From: Pseudomonadota bacterium
GTDB lineage: Bacteria; Chloroflexota; UBA6077; JAJPGT01
Assembly (NCBI GenBank): GCA_021325655.1
Contig: JAJPGT010000087.1
Location: 34,226 to 98,225 of the forward strand
Direction: 5' to 3'
Length of the DNA: 64,000 bases
This document shows positions 40,758 through 49,256 of this stretch, one piece after another. Made by a program: the position numbers and the translations under genes. Numbering within the stretch: position 1 is the stretch's first letter; every line of letters starts with the position of its first letter. The notes beneath the pieces are model-generated. The model was not told where the DNA came from and searched no databases. It saw only the letters and a list, made by a program, of their open reading frames with translations.

Positions 40758-41873
40758 TCAGCCGCTCGGCGCATCCGCCCGCGACACGCCCGCCTCCTCG
40801 AACGTGGCCATCTCGTCCAGTATCGCCAGGGCGGCGTCGACCAGCGGCATCGCCAGCGCCGCCCCGGTCCCTTCTCCCAGCCGCAGGTCGAGCGCCAGCA
40901 GCGGCCGCAGCCCGAGGCGCTCGAGCACGCGCGGGTGGCCTACCTCGGCGGAGCAGTGGCTGGCGATCAGGTAGTGGCGCACCGCGGGGCAGAGGCCCAC
41001 GGCGACGAGCGCGGCGGCGCCGGTGATGAAGCCGTCCAGCAATACTGGCAGTCGCCGGGCAGCGGCGGCCAGCAGCACTCCCACCAGACCGGCGATCTCC
41101 AGCCCGCCCAGCGCGGCCAGCGCCCCGAGCGGATCGGCCGGATCGACCGGGTTGGCCGCCAGCGCCCGCTCGATCGCCGCCAGCTTGCGCTGGAGCCCGG
41201 CGTCGTCCACTCCCGTGCCCCGGCCGGTGACCGCGGCGACCGGCAGGCCGGTGAGCGCGGCGGCGAGCGCGCTGGCAGCGGTGGTGTTGCCGATTCCCAT
41301 CTCGCCGATGCCGACCAGGTCGAGCCCGCGCTCGACCTCCCATTCGAGCACCGCCATCCCTGCCTCGACCGCCGCCAGCGCCTGCGCCCGGGTCATCGCC
41401 GGGCCGCGCGTGAAGCTGGCGGTGCCGGGAGCGACGCGGCAACGAACCAGGTTCGGATGTGGCGGCAGGTCGGCGGCGACACCGACGTCGACCACGACCA
41501 CGCGCGCCCCGACCCGGCCGGCCAGTACGTTGATCGCGGCGTGCCCAGCGAGAAAGGCGCGCACCATCTGGCCGGTGACCACTGCGGGGTAGGCGGAGAC
41601 GCCTTCGCTCGCGACCCCGTGGTCGGCCGCGAACACCAGCACCGCCTTGCGCGCCAGGCGGGGGCGCGGCTGCCCGGTGATACCAGCCAGGGTGACAGCG
41701 AGCGTCTCCAACTGGCCGAGGCTACCGGGTGGCTTGGTGAGCGCGTCGAGCCGGAGCCGGGCCAGGCGCATCGCCTGGGCGTCCAGCAACGCGATCCGAT
41801 TGGCCACCTGCTCCACCCGCGGCACCGCGCCCCCAAACGGCCAGCACTGGTCGGGGCGCACAGCCCCGGCCAC
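40758..41873 (-). CDS. cobT: Nicotinate-nucleotide-dimethylbenzimidazole phosphoribosyltransferase
   Basis: A 371-residue CobT. Landmarks are LTKPPGSLGQLE at about residues 45-56, FAADHGVASEGVSAYP, GEMGIGNTTAASAL, TGRGTGVDD, GFITGAAAL, SHCSAEVGH and LRLGEGTGAALAMPLV, which holds the catalytic Glu. It makes alpha-ribazole phosphate, the lower ligand of cobalamin. The frame opens with GTG 41873; another GTG four codons later is equally possible. No other cobalamin gene is in the window; the ECF-type transporter at 48.7 kb might supply a related vitamin, but this is speculation. Confidence 0.95.
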   Translation of the reverse strand: MAGAVRPDQCWPFGGAVPRVEQVANRIALLDAQAMRLARLRLDALTKPPGSLGQLETLAVTLAGITGQPRPRLARKAVLVFAADHGVASEGVSAYPAVVTGQMVRAFLAGHAAINVLAGRVGARVVVVDVGVAADLPPHPNLVRCRVAPGTASFTRGPAMTRAQALAAVEAGMAVLEWEVERGLDLVGIGEMGIGNTTAASALAAALTGLPVAAVTGRGTGVDDAGLQRKLAAIERALAANPVDPADPLGALAALGGLEIAGLVGVLLAAAARRLPVLLDGFITGAAALVAVGLCPAVRHYLIASHCSAEVGHPRVLERLGLRPLLALDLRLGEGTGAALAMPLVDAALAILDEMATFEEAGVSRADAPSG

Positions 41874-41929
41874 GGACGGCCACTGCCGGCAGTGCCCCGA
41901 GGCGGCCAGGTCGGTGGTCCTGGCCGCGC

Positions 41930-43492
41930 TTAGACCGGGTCGAACTGCCCGCTGACGATCATCTCCTCACCGATGCGGCGCGCCTCACGGTACGTGTCCG
42001 CCACCACGGGCGGGGTGCCCGGCGGCAGTTCGCGCAGGATGCGCTCCAGCTCCTCGTCAAACACGCGGGTGATGAACTCGGGGGTGTGGCGCACCGGAGC
42101 CCCCTGCTCGTCCACGATCGGGACCACGTCGCTGTGGCGCATCCGCTGGGCAATCATCACCCGGTAGATGCGGTCGGTCGCCAGGTCCTCCATGTAGCCG
42201 TCGAGCAAGCTGGCGCCCTTCCCGTTCAGCACCCCGTTCCGATAGCGGATCACCGTCCGCACCGCGGCGCGGGTGCCGGCGACGCTCTTCTGGCCCACCC
42301 CGATGGGCACCGGGCGCAGATCGGGATAGCGCTCAGCGTTCGGACGCCGGGCGTGAATCTGATTCGGGTAGGGGAACTGGGCCACAGCGATCTCGTTCTG
42401 GTCCGGGTGCCCGGTCCAGGCGCCATCCATCAGGCAGTCGGCCTCGTTCTTCTTGTCCCGCGCCAGCACCTCCAGCGCCCGGGCGTTCAGCTCCGGGTTC
42501 TGCCGATCCGGGAACAGCGCGGTCATTCCGCCGATCGCCAGCATCCCGCGCTTGTGGCAGATCTCGGGCATCAGGTTGCGCAGATTCTGGAAGAACGGCA
42601 CGTCGAAGGGGATCGTGTTGCGGTCGGGCAGCACCCAGTTAGGGTCGTGCAGGTTGTAGTGGGCCAGGCTCGCCATGTAGTCCCAGCGGCCCAGGTTCAG
42701 CCCGAGCAGGTGGTCGCGCAGGTTGTAGGCGAACTCCTCCATCTGGTATGCCAGCGGGTGTGACTCCACCAGCGCCATCGCCTTGATGTAGTCCTTCGGC
42801 CAGCCCTTGGCGGCGGCGATCGCCTGGAAGACATCGCGCCACCAGAGCGCCTCCTCGGCCGATTCGGACTTGGGGATGTAGATCGACAGCGGGTGCTTCA
42901 GCCTCGCCGCGTCTACCTGGTAGGCGACGAGCGCGACGTCGAACAGCGAGGCGGACATCAGGCCGTCGAAGATGCCTGCCTGGTTCAGGTGCAGCCCGCG
43001 CGCCCGCACCCAGATCACCGTCTTGCTGGGCTGAATGCTGACCTCACGCCCGCGCTTCTGGTCGTAGTAGGTAAGCGTTCCGTACAGCCCGGCCAGGATG
43101 TTCTGATGGGCGAGCCGCACGTGCGGCCAGGTGTTGACGATCGAGTCCTCGATGTCCAGCATCACCCCAGGCGCCCCGGAGTTCAGCAGCTTGACGACCA
43201 TTTCCGCCTCGTCGCCCGGGCCGGTCATCTGGTTGCGCTGGTCCTGGCACCACTCCGGTAGCTCGATCCGCCAGTCGCTCTCGGTCGCCTCGGAGGGCGG
43301 CAGGTGATTCGGCAGCTGGCCGCGGTGCGCCGCGGCCAGCACCTCCCGCCGCCTGGCGGCGAGCGCCTGCTGGCGCGGGGTGAACTGCTCGTGCAACGGG
43401 CGCAGGAAGTCGAGGAACCCGTCCGGGAGCGAGCCGACCCCTTCGGGCCCAGGGGGAGCGGTGTTGATCCGCGGATCGATCGTCGTACTCAT
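41930..43492 (-). CDS. aceB: Malate synthase A
   Basis: A 520-residue malate synthase of the A type. Visible motifs are MLDIEDSIVNTWPHVRLAHQN near residues 117-137, KTVIWVRARGLHL near 158-170, YIPKSESAEEALWW, LGRWDYMASLAHYN, and MDGAWTGHPDQNEIA near 355-369. It condenses glyoxylate with acetyl-CoA to give malate. GGAGGAGGT lies six bases before ATG 43492. No isocitrate lyase gene is in the window, so glyoxylate may come from elsewhere, for example purine, glycolate or sugar-acid breakdown. Confidence 0.94.
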   Translation of the reverse strand: MSTTIDPRINTAPPGPEGVGSLPDGFLDFLRPLHEQFTPRQQALAARRREVLAAAHRGQLPNHLPPSEATESDWRIELPEWCQDQRNQMTGPGDEAEMVVKLLNSGAPGVMLDIEDSIVNTWPHVRLAHQNILAGLYGTLTYYDQKRGREVSIQPSKTVIWVRARGLHLNQAGIFDGLMSASLFDVALVAYQVDAARLKHPLSIYIPKSESAEEALWWRDVFQAIAAAKGWPKDYIKAMALVESHPLAYQMEEFAYNLRDHLLGLNLGRWDYMASLAHYNLHDPNWVLPDRNTIPFDVPFFQNLRNLMPEICHKRGMLAIGGMTALFPDRQNPELNARALEVLARDKKNEADCLMDGAWTGHPDQNEIAVAQFPYPNQIHARRPNAERYPDLRPVPIGVGQKSVAGTRAAVRTVIRYRNGVLNGKGASLLDGYMEDLATDRIYRVMIAQRMRHSDVVPIVDEQGAPVRHTPEFITRVFDEELERILRELPPGTPPVVADTYREARRIGEEMIVSGQFDPV

Positions 43493-43649
43493 GCCTACCT
43501 CCTCCGAACGGGGAGCTCTATCGGTCTCTCCGTGCTGCTTCAGTGCCGGCTGGAGTATCAGCCTCAACTGTAGCGCAGCCGCCCGATCCCCGCCGCGGCC
43601 CTGCCGCTGCTAGACTCATCGAGTGGGCTCGTGCCGTGGGGAGGGACTG

Positions 43650-44357
43650 ATGCGCTACCGCGCGGTGCTGTTCGACGCCGGGGGGACGCTGTTCACCGTG
43701 CGCTACGGGCGCGTCGAGCGGTTCCAGCGGGTGCTCCAGGCGGCGGGGATCGAGCCAGACGGAGCACTGCTGGCCGCAGCGGTGGAGGAGGCGGATCGCG
43801 CCACGCGCTGGCCAGGCGACGGCGACCAGGGGACGCGCGAAGAGGAAGATGCCCTCTGGCTAGCCTATTGCGAGCAGGTGTGGGAGCGGCTCGGGCAGGT
43901 GCGCGACCCGAGGCTGCGGGAGCACCTGGCGGCCGAGGTGCGCTGGTTGCGCTGGATCGAGGTCTACCCCGACACACTGGGGGCGCTGGCGCGGCTGCGC
44001 GGTCGGGCGCGGCTCGGGGTGCTCTCGAACAACGTCCCCTCGCTGCTGGAGGCGCTGGAGTGCCTCGGCCTGCGGGCGTACTTCGACGACGTGGTTGTGT
44101 CAGCGCTGGTGGGAGTCAGTAAGCCGGACCCGGCCATCTATCGGCTCGCCCTGCAGCGGCTCGGGGTCCAGCCGGCGCAGGCGCTCTTCGTGGACGACCT
44201 GGAGGAGAACGTGCGGGCAGCCCAGGCGCTCGGCATCGCCGCCGTCCTGCTCGACCGTGAGGGCCAGGCCACGGTACCCCTGCCCACGGTGCGCACGCTC
44301 GACGAGCTGGCCGGCCTGGCGCTCGGCGCTGCCCCCTCCCTGAAGGGGCTCCGATGA
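43650..44357 (+). CDS. HAD-superfamily hydrolase (subfamily IA)
   Basis: A 235-residue HAD hydrolase. Motif I is LFDAGGTLF at about residues 7-15 with the nucleophile Asp, motif II LGVLSNN, motif III the Lys in VGVSKPDPAIYRLAL, and motif IV FVDDLEENVRAAQALG. The Gly in place of the second Asp of motif I is common in this subgroup. Substrate unknown (a phosphorylated small molecule). ATG 43650 has GGGGAGGG upstream. Its stop overlaps the Nudix start, beginning a three-gene coupled operon. Confidence 0.88.
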   Translation: MRYRAVLFDAGGTLFTVRYGRVERFQRVLQAAGIEPDGALLAAAVEEADRATRWPGDGDQGTREEEDALWLAYCEQVWERLGQVRDPRLREHLAAEVRWLRWIEVYPDTLGALARLRGRARLGVLSNNVPSLLEALECLGLRAYFDDVVVSALVGVSKPDPAIYRLALQRLGVQPAQALFVDDLEENVRAAQALGIAAVLLDREGQATVPLPTVRTLDELAGLALGAAPSLKGLR

Positions 44358-44899
44358 CCACTCGGCCCCGCCGCCCGGTCCGCCGGGCCGAGTCCAGAGC
44401 GCCAGTGGGCCAGCCACCGGCGAGCCAGCCCTACATGCAGTGGCTGCGGCGCTTCGTCGGCTCCGCCCCACTGCTGATGGTCTGTAGCGCTGCCTGCATC
44501 CGCGACGAGCAGGGCCGGGTGCTGCTGATGCGCCGCGGCGGCGAGGCATCCGAGCTGTGGGGCTTCCCGGGCGGAGCGATGGAGCTGGGTGAGACGATCC
44601 GGGAGACGACGGCGCGCGAGGCGCGCGAAGAGGTGGGGCTGGAGGTGGTTCCGGAGCGGCTGATCGGGGTCTACACCGGCCCGGAGCTCGGCTTCCGCTA
44701 CGCCAACGGCGACCAGGTGCAGCTCGTCAACTTCCTGTTCGAGTGCCGGGTGGTGGGCGGCGCCCTCCGCCCGGACGGCTCTGAGGCACTCGCGGCGCGC
44801 TACTTCGGGCCAGCCGACCCGCTCCCGCCGCTCCGCCCCTGCTGCCAGGCGAAGCTCGCCGACTGCTTCGCCTTCCGCGGCGAGGTATTCATCCGGTGA
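44354..44899 (+). CDS. Nudix hydrolase
   Basis: A 181-residue pyrophosphohydrolase. The Nudix box GGAMELGETIRETTAREAREEVGL fits G-x5-E-x7-R-E-U-x-E-E-x-G-U. The preceding LLMRRGGEASELWGFPGG is typical of ADP-ribose or dinucleotide polyphosphate pyrophosphatases. An N-terminal extension of about 40 residues is Pro/Arg-rich. It is coupled to the HAD gene upstream (ATGA) and to the monooxygenase downstream (GTGA). The grouping suggests house-cleaning of damaged or oxidised metabolites. Confidence 0.9.
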   Translation: MTTRPRRPVRRAESRAPVGQPPASQPYMQWLRRFVGSAPLLMVCSAACIRDEQGRVLLMRRGGEASELWGFPGGAMELGETIRETTAREAREEVGLEVVPERLIGVYTGPELGFRYANGDQVQLVNFLFECRVVGGALRPDGSEALAARYFGPADPLPPLRPCCQAKLADCFAFRGEVFIR

Positions 44900-45882
44900 C
44901 GCGGACGCGCCTCACCGAGCTGCTGGGCATCCGCTACCCGATCATCCAGGGCGGGCTGAACAACCTCGCCTTTGCCGATCTCGCCGCCGCGGTCTCCAAC
45001 GCCGGGGCGCTCGGGCAGGTCACCGCGACGTCGGGGACGCTACGAACCACGGAGCAGGTGCTGGAGCAGGTCCGCCTGGCGAAGGCGCGCACGCCGTACC
45101 CGTTCGCGGTGAACTTCGCGCTCAGCGAGCGGCGCCCCGAGCTGCCGGCGCTGCTGGAAGCGGTGCTGGAAGAAGACGTCGCGGCGGTGTCGTTCACTGC
45201 CGGCAACCCGGAGCCGTTCATCGCCCAGGCGCGGCGACAGCGCGGGGCGCGGGTGAAGGTGCTAGTGCTGGTCGCCGGGGTGCGCCAGGCGCAGAAGGCG
45301 GAGGCGGCCGGTGCGGACGTGGTGGTCGTGGTGGGGGTGGAGGGCGGCGGGCACCTCGGCCGCGACGACGTGGGGACGCTGGTGCTAACGCCGCGCGTGG
45401 TCGAGGCAGTGCGCATCCCGGTCGTCGCCTCGGGCGGGATCGCCGATGGACGCGGCCTGGCGGCGGCGCTGGCGCTTGGCGCCGAAGGGGTGGAGATGGG
45501 AACCCGGTTCGTCGCCACCCGCGAGTGTCGGGCGCACCCGGCCTACAAGCAGGCGCTGGTCGCGGCGAGCGAGACGGATACTGCCGTCATCGAGCGCAGC
45601 CTGGGCCGGCCGGCGCGGGTGCTGAAGGGGCCGCAGGCCCAGCGCATCCTGGAGGCCGAGGCGCGCGGCGCCCCGTTGGATGAGCTGCTGCCGCTGCTGG
45701 CCGGCCCGGTGAGCGCGCTCGGGGCACTGGAGGGCGACCTGGAGCGGGGCTTCGTCTGGGCCGGGCAGGCGGCCGGGCTGATCCACGACGTGCCGAGCGT
45801 GGCCGAGCTGATCGAGCGGACAATGGCCGAGGCGCGCCAGGCAGCGGGACGCGCGGCCCGGAAGCTCGCGGAAGGGGATTAG
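44896..45882 (+). CDS. Nitronate monooxygenase (2-nitropropane dioxygenase family)
   Basis: A 328-residue FMN-dependent TIM-barrel enzyme. Signs: LLGIRYPIIQGGLNNLAFADLAAAVSNAG at the start, the glycine-rich VVVVGVEGGGHLGRDD near 145-160 (the G-x-E-x-G-G-H flavin site), VVASGGIADGRGLAAALALGAEGVEMGTRF for the phosphate site. Nitronate monooxygenases oxidise toxic propionate-3-nitronate; related enoyl-ACP reductases (FabK) share the fold. GTG start overlaps the Nudix stop. Its stop shares four bases with the stop of the convergent DltD-like gene. Confidence 0.88.
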   Translation: MTRTRLTELLGIRYPIIQGGLNNLAFADLAAAVSNAGALGQVTATSGTLRTTEQVLEQVRLAKARTPYPFAVNFALSERRPELPALLEAVLEEDVAAVSFTAGNPEPFIAQARRQRGARVKVLVLVAGVRQAQKAEAAGADVVVVVGVEGGGHLGRDDVGTLVLTPRVVEAVRIPVVASGGIADGRGLAAALALGAEGVEMGTRFVATRECRAHPAYKQALVAASETDTAVIERSLGRPARVLKGPQAQRILEAEARGAPLDELLPLLAGPVSALGALEGDLERGFVWAGQAAGLIHDVPSVAELIERTMAEARQAAGRAARKLAEGD

Positions 45883-47198
45883 CCGGCCGGGCGGTGGAAG
45901 AAGCGGTCCAGCGCCTCGTCGAGGTAGATCCAGCCCTTGGGGCTGGGGTGGCCGCTGCGGTCCTCCACGAAGTACCGGTCCTGGTCGTGGTCGGCGAAGC
46001 TGTCGATCTCCACCCCGTAGCGCTGCCCCAGGTCGGCCAGCCGCTGGTAGAACCGGGCGCGACTTTCGGGCGAGACGCCCAGGTAGGTGTAGTAGGCGCC
46101 GGGGAGCGGCGGCACGAGCAGGAGTGGCCGGGCCTGCCAGGCGTTCAGCGCCTGGAGCAGGAGCTCCAGATCGGAGAAGCCCGTCGCCTCCAGACGCGCC
46201 GCGAACGCATCGTCGCGGGGACGCTCCTTCTGCCGCCGGATCTCGGGAGCCACGCGGTGCCAGTAGTGTGCCTCGAAGCCGAAGGGGTTATCCCCGGCGC
46301 GCTCCCTGGCGCTCTGCTCGGCCTGCGCTCGTAGGGCCGCCCAGTCCAGCCGGGCCGGCACCCGCCGCGGCTCGCCCAGGATGGTGATCCGGCTTTCGAG
46401 CTCCCAGTACGTGGCCCAGTGGTCCTGCGCCCGCAGCACCGCGAGCTGCAACTGCCCGAGCGGAACGGCGGCAAGATAGAGCGCCTGGTCCACCAGGGAG
46501 CCACCGATGAGGCGCTGTAAGCTGAAGGCGAGCAGCGGGTCGCCCTTCAGGGTCACGGGATAGTCCAGCATGCGCCGCGCGATCTGTTGCTTCAGCCCGA
46601 AGCTCAGCCGCGGGTCGAAGACGGCCGCGTAGGCGTGCAGCCGGGAGAAGTTGCCGACGTAGTAGCTCTCCGGCACGTCGCGGATGAATTCGTCGGGGGT
46701 GAAGGTAATCGCCACCTTCTTGCCCTGGAGCTCAGGCCCCACCGCCGCCAGCGCCTGAAGGTAGATGATCGCGGTCTCACCCCCGTTGCCCACCACGAAG
46801 ACGTTGAAGCCCGTAGGGTAGCTCTCGAAGATCAGCCGGGGGTTCGACTCCCCGCCGTAGCCGAGCTCGGAGGCGCCATACAGCGGCAGCAGGTCCGGCT
46901 GGCGGAACGCCTCCGCCTGCAACGCCACTCCCCGATCTTTCTGGTCGAAGCGGTGCGGTGCGAGCGCGTGAATCGTCTGTCGCTCGAGCGCTCGAGCGTA
47001 CAGCGTGCCGCCTACGAGCGCCGCGGCCAGCACCAGCAGCACCAGGAGCGCGGAGGCGAGGCGGAGGCAAGGCGCCAGACCCGCGCGCGCCACCACCGCT
47101 TGTGGCGCGGCGAGCGGGGCGGGCTGGTCCGCCTCGCCCTGGGGGCGCTGGCGCCGAGCAGTGTCCACTGGGCGGAGGGCGAGCCGACGGAGACTCAC
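45879..47198 (-). CDS. DltD-like protein, copy 2 of a tandem pair
   Basis: A 439-residue protein with one N-terminal membrane anchor (about residues 49-70). The extracellular part resembles DltD: LLPLYGASELGYGG (Ser 110 in the YGxSEL nucleophile motif), KKVAITFTPDEFIRD, and a late RSGHPSPKGWIYLDEALDRFF with the conserved His near 417. DltD is an SGNH-fold thioesterase needed for D-alanylation of teichoic acids. The dltA, B and C partners are absent from the window. It starts inside the stop of the other copy (ATGA overlap), so the two proteins are made together and may form a complex or act on two acyl transfers. Confidence 0.82.
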   Translation of the reverse strand: MSLRRLALRPVDTARRQRPQGEADQPAPLAAPQAVVARAGLAPCLRLASALLVLLVLAAALVGGTLYARALERQTIHALAPHRFDQKDRGVALQAEAFRQPDLLPLYGASELGYGGESNPRLIFESYPTGFNVFVVGNGGETAIIYLQALAAVGPELQGKKVAITFTPDEFIRDVPESYYVGNFSRLHAYAAVFDPRLSFGLKQQIARRMLDYPVTLKGDPLLAFSLQRLIGGSLVDQALYLAAVPLGQLQLAVLRAQDHWATYWELESRITILGEPRRVPARLDWAALRAQAEQSARERAGDNPFGFEAHYWHRVAPEIRRQKERPRDDAFAARLEATGFSDLELLLQALNAWQARPLLLVPPLPGAYYTYLGVSPESRARFYQRLADLGQRYGVEIDSFADHDQDRYFVEDRSGHPSPKGWIYLDEALDRFFHRPAG

Positions 47199-48430
47199 GG
47201 CAGCGCTCCATGGACGAAGGCGTCGAGTGCCTGGTCGAAGAACATCCAGCCCTTGGGGCTGGGATGCGACACCCGATCCTCAACGAAGAAGCGGTCCAGA
47301 TCGTGGTCCGCGAAGTCTAGCAGCGGGACGTTGTAGCGGCGGGCGATCGCCTCGATTTGGGCATAGTAGCCGGCGCGGCCCTGAGGCGTCACGCCAGTAT
47401 AGTCAGAGAACGCCCCGGGCAGCGGGGCGACGAGCACCAGCGGCTGGGCGCCCAGCTCGCGCACCGTCCGCAGCAGTAGCTCCAGGTCGGTTCGCCCCGG
47501 GGAGCGATCCAGGAGCCGCTGCAGGTCCTGGTCGCTCTGCTCGTTGTGGAAGCGGCGCGCGTCCTGCTTGAACATGTCCCAGAACTCGTTCTTGAAGCCG
47601 AAGGGGTTGTTCGTCGCCTGCGCCCGGGCGGTCTGGTCAGCGGCGGCCAGCAGCGCCGGCCAGTCGAGCCGCGCTGGCGCGGCCGGCGCGGCGGACACAG
47701 GGCCGAGTGCCGCCAGGGCAGTGAGCGTGGCCCAGTGATCCTGCAGGCAGAACACCATGGTGGCGAGGCGGCCGAGCGGGACGGCGGCCAGGTAGAGCGC
47801 CCGGTTGAGCGGCGAGCCGGCGATGAGCTGCCGCAGCGCGAACGCGAGCAGCGGGTCCTTCGGGGCGGTGCGGGGATAGTCGAGCATCCGCGCCGCCACC
47901 TCCCGCTTCAGCTCGAAGCTCAGGTCCGGGCTAAAGGCGAGCGCGTAGGCGTGCAGCCGCGAATAGCTCCCGTCGTAGGCGTCCTGGCGCGCCGTATGGA
48001 AAAACTCGTCCGGGGTGAACGTGAAGGCCACCTTCTTGCCGCGCGCTGTGGACCCCACGGCCGCCAGCGCCTGGACGTAGTTCAGCGCGGTGCTCCCGGG
48101 GTGGCCAATGGGGAACACCAGGAAGCCAGTTGGCCCGTGCTGGAAGAGAAGGCTCGGGTTCGCGCTCCCGCCGTGCTGCAGCTCGGAGGCGCCATACAGC
48201 GGCAGCAGGTCCGACTGGCGAAATGCTTCCGCCTGAAGCGCCCGGCCTTGCATCTTCTGGCTCAAGGGCAGCGGCGCCACCGCGCGAATCGCCCGCCGCT
48301 CGACCAGGCGGGCGTAGGCGACGCCGCCGGCGAGCGCGAGGGCCAGCACGAGTAGCGCCAGGAGCGCGGCGGGCAGGTGCGGCGCGCGGGCGAGGCTGAG
48401 CGGCCGGAGGGCTGGCGCCAGCCACGCCAT
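47195..48430 (-). CDS. DltD-like protein, copy 1 of a tandem pair
   Basis: A 411-residue relative of the downstream protein: anchor at about 18-42, LLPLYGASELQHGG (Ser 82), KKVAFTFTPDEFFH, a Tyr/Leu-rich middle, and SHPSPKGWMFFDQALDAF at the end. I chose ATG 48430 because AGGAGAAG lies six bases upstream; longer starts at 48454 and 48496 have none. The two copies are clearly homologous along their length but strongly diverged, showing an old duplication. In Thermomicrobia without teichoic acids the target of such acyl transfer is unknown. Confidence 0.82.
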   Translation of the reverse strand: MAWLAPALRPLSLARAPHLPAALLALLVLALALAGGVAYARLVERRAIRAVAPLPLSQKMQGRALQAEAFRQSDLLPLYGASELQHGGSANPSLLFQHGPTGFLVFPIGHPGSTALNYVQALAAVGSTARGKKVAFTFTPDEFFHTARQDAYDGSYSRLHAYALAFSPDLSFELKREVAARMLDYPRTAPKDPLLAFALRQLIAGSPLNRALYLAAVPLGRLATMVFCLQDHWATLTALAALGPVSAAPAAPARLDWPALLAAADQTARAQATNNPFGFKNEFWDMFKQDARRFHNEQSDQDLQRLLDRSPGRTDLELLLRTVRELGAQPLVLVAPLPGAFSDYTGVTPQGRAGYYAQIEAIARRYNVPLLDFADHDLDRFFVEDRVSHPSPKGWMFFDQALDAFVHGALP

Positions 48431-48719
48431 TCTTCTCCTGGGCGCCCCCACCATTACTGGCACAGCCAGACGCACGCTGTCACCCCGACACGCCACGCGG
48501 CGCCGCTCACCTGCACCGGGCCCCCACTACACCCGGCCGTGGTGGAGCGAGCGGCCCAGTATGCCAGCCAGGAGGGGACTCGGGCGCGGGATTATGCCAG
48601 CAGAGACTGTGCCGAAGGCCGAATTCCTCTTGCGCTGGCGGCAGGCACCGCGCGCTGGGAAGCGGCGCGCCCTATACTCAGAGGCATCATCTGCCGCGTA
48701 GCGCGGTTGGGGAGGGGCT

Positions 48720-49250
48720 ATGCAGGCGCGGATGAGTCCGACCTATAGCATCGCCGCGGCCGCCATCATGACCGCGATTGTCGCCGTCTTTACCTATGTC
48801 ATCCAGGTGCGCAATCCCGCCAGCGGCGGCTACTTCAACCTCTCGGACGTTGCGGTGATCTTCTCCGCCATTACCTTCGGCCCCTGGATCGGGCTGGTGT
48901 CGGGCGGTCTGGGGACGGCCATCGCCGACCTGATCAGCGGCTACGCGCCGTTCGCGCCGATCTCCTTCGTCGCCCATGGTGGGGAGGGGCTGCTGGCCGG
49001 CTTCATCGCCTTGCAACGGCCGAGCTGGCTGGTGCCGGCCTGGCTGGTTGGTGTGGTCTGGATGATGCTCGCCTACCTGGTGGGCGAAGGGGTGTTCTTC
49101 GCCTGGTCCGACGCGATCGCCGATCTGCTCGGCAGCAACTGGATCCAGGCGCTGGCCGGCCTGCTCGGGATCGCGCTCTACTTCGCGGTGCGGGCCGCCT
49201 ACCCCCCGATCGGCGAGCTGCGCCTCGGCCGCACCTGGAAGGAGATCTAG
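48720..49250 (+). CDS. ECF transporter S component (substrate-binding membrane subunit)
   Basis: A 176-residue protein with about five or six membrane segments. The block SGGYFNLSDVAVIFSAITFGPWIGLVSGGLGTAIADLISGY is typical of S components for vitamins and precursors (hydroxymethylpyrimidine/pyridoxine-like, COG4720 group), giving the substrate pocket and the helix-1 contact to EcfT. A -10-like box TATACT lies at 48673-48678, about 45 bases before ATG 48720. Its stop is followed after only three bases by the start of the first ATPase. The precise substrate cannot be told; no riboswitch is seen upstream. Confidence 0.8.
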   Translation: MQARMSPTYSIAAAAIMTAIVAVFTYVIQVRNPASGGYFNLSDVAVIFSAITFGPWIGLVSGGLGTAIADLISGYAPFAPISFVAHGGEGLLAGFIALQRPSWLVPAWLVGVVWMMLAYLVGEGVFFAWSDAIADLLGSNWIQALAGLLGIALYFAVRAAYPPIGELRLGRTWKEI

Positions 49251-49256
49251 CGCCTG
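49239..49256 (+). promoter_or_regulatory. Strong ribosome site setting a CTG start for the first ECF ATPase
   Basis: AAGGAGAT at 49239-49246, inside the end of the S-component gene, is followed after seven bases by CTG 49254. The frame from this CTG gives the normal ABC N-terminus (PSVVVENLRYGY). The stop TAG at 49248-49250 closes the frame above, and no ATG, GTG or TTG occurs before GTG 49326, which would cut off the first beta-strand. Confidence 0.6.

Noticed and set aside
40365..41933. A 522-codon plus-strand frame opposite cobT and the sunset lipoprotein
   Set aside because: It is antisense to two clearly recognised genes and has shadow-type composition.
48431..48719. Vitamin riboswitch before the ECF transporter operon
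   Set aside because: The likely -10 box is only about 45 bases before the ATG, too short a leader, and no thiamine or cobalamin box sequence is seen.
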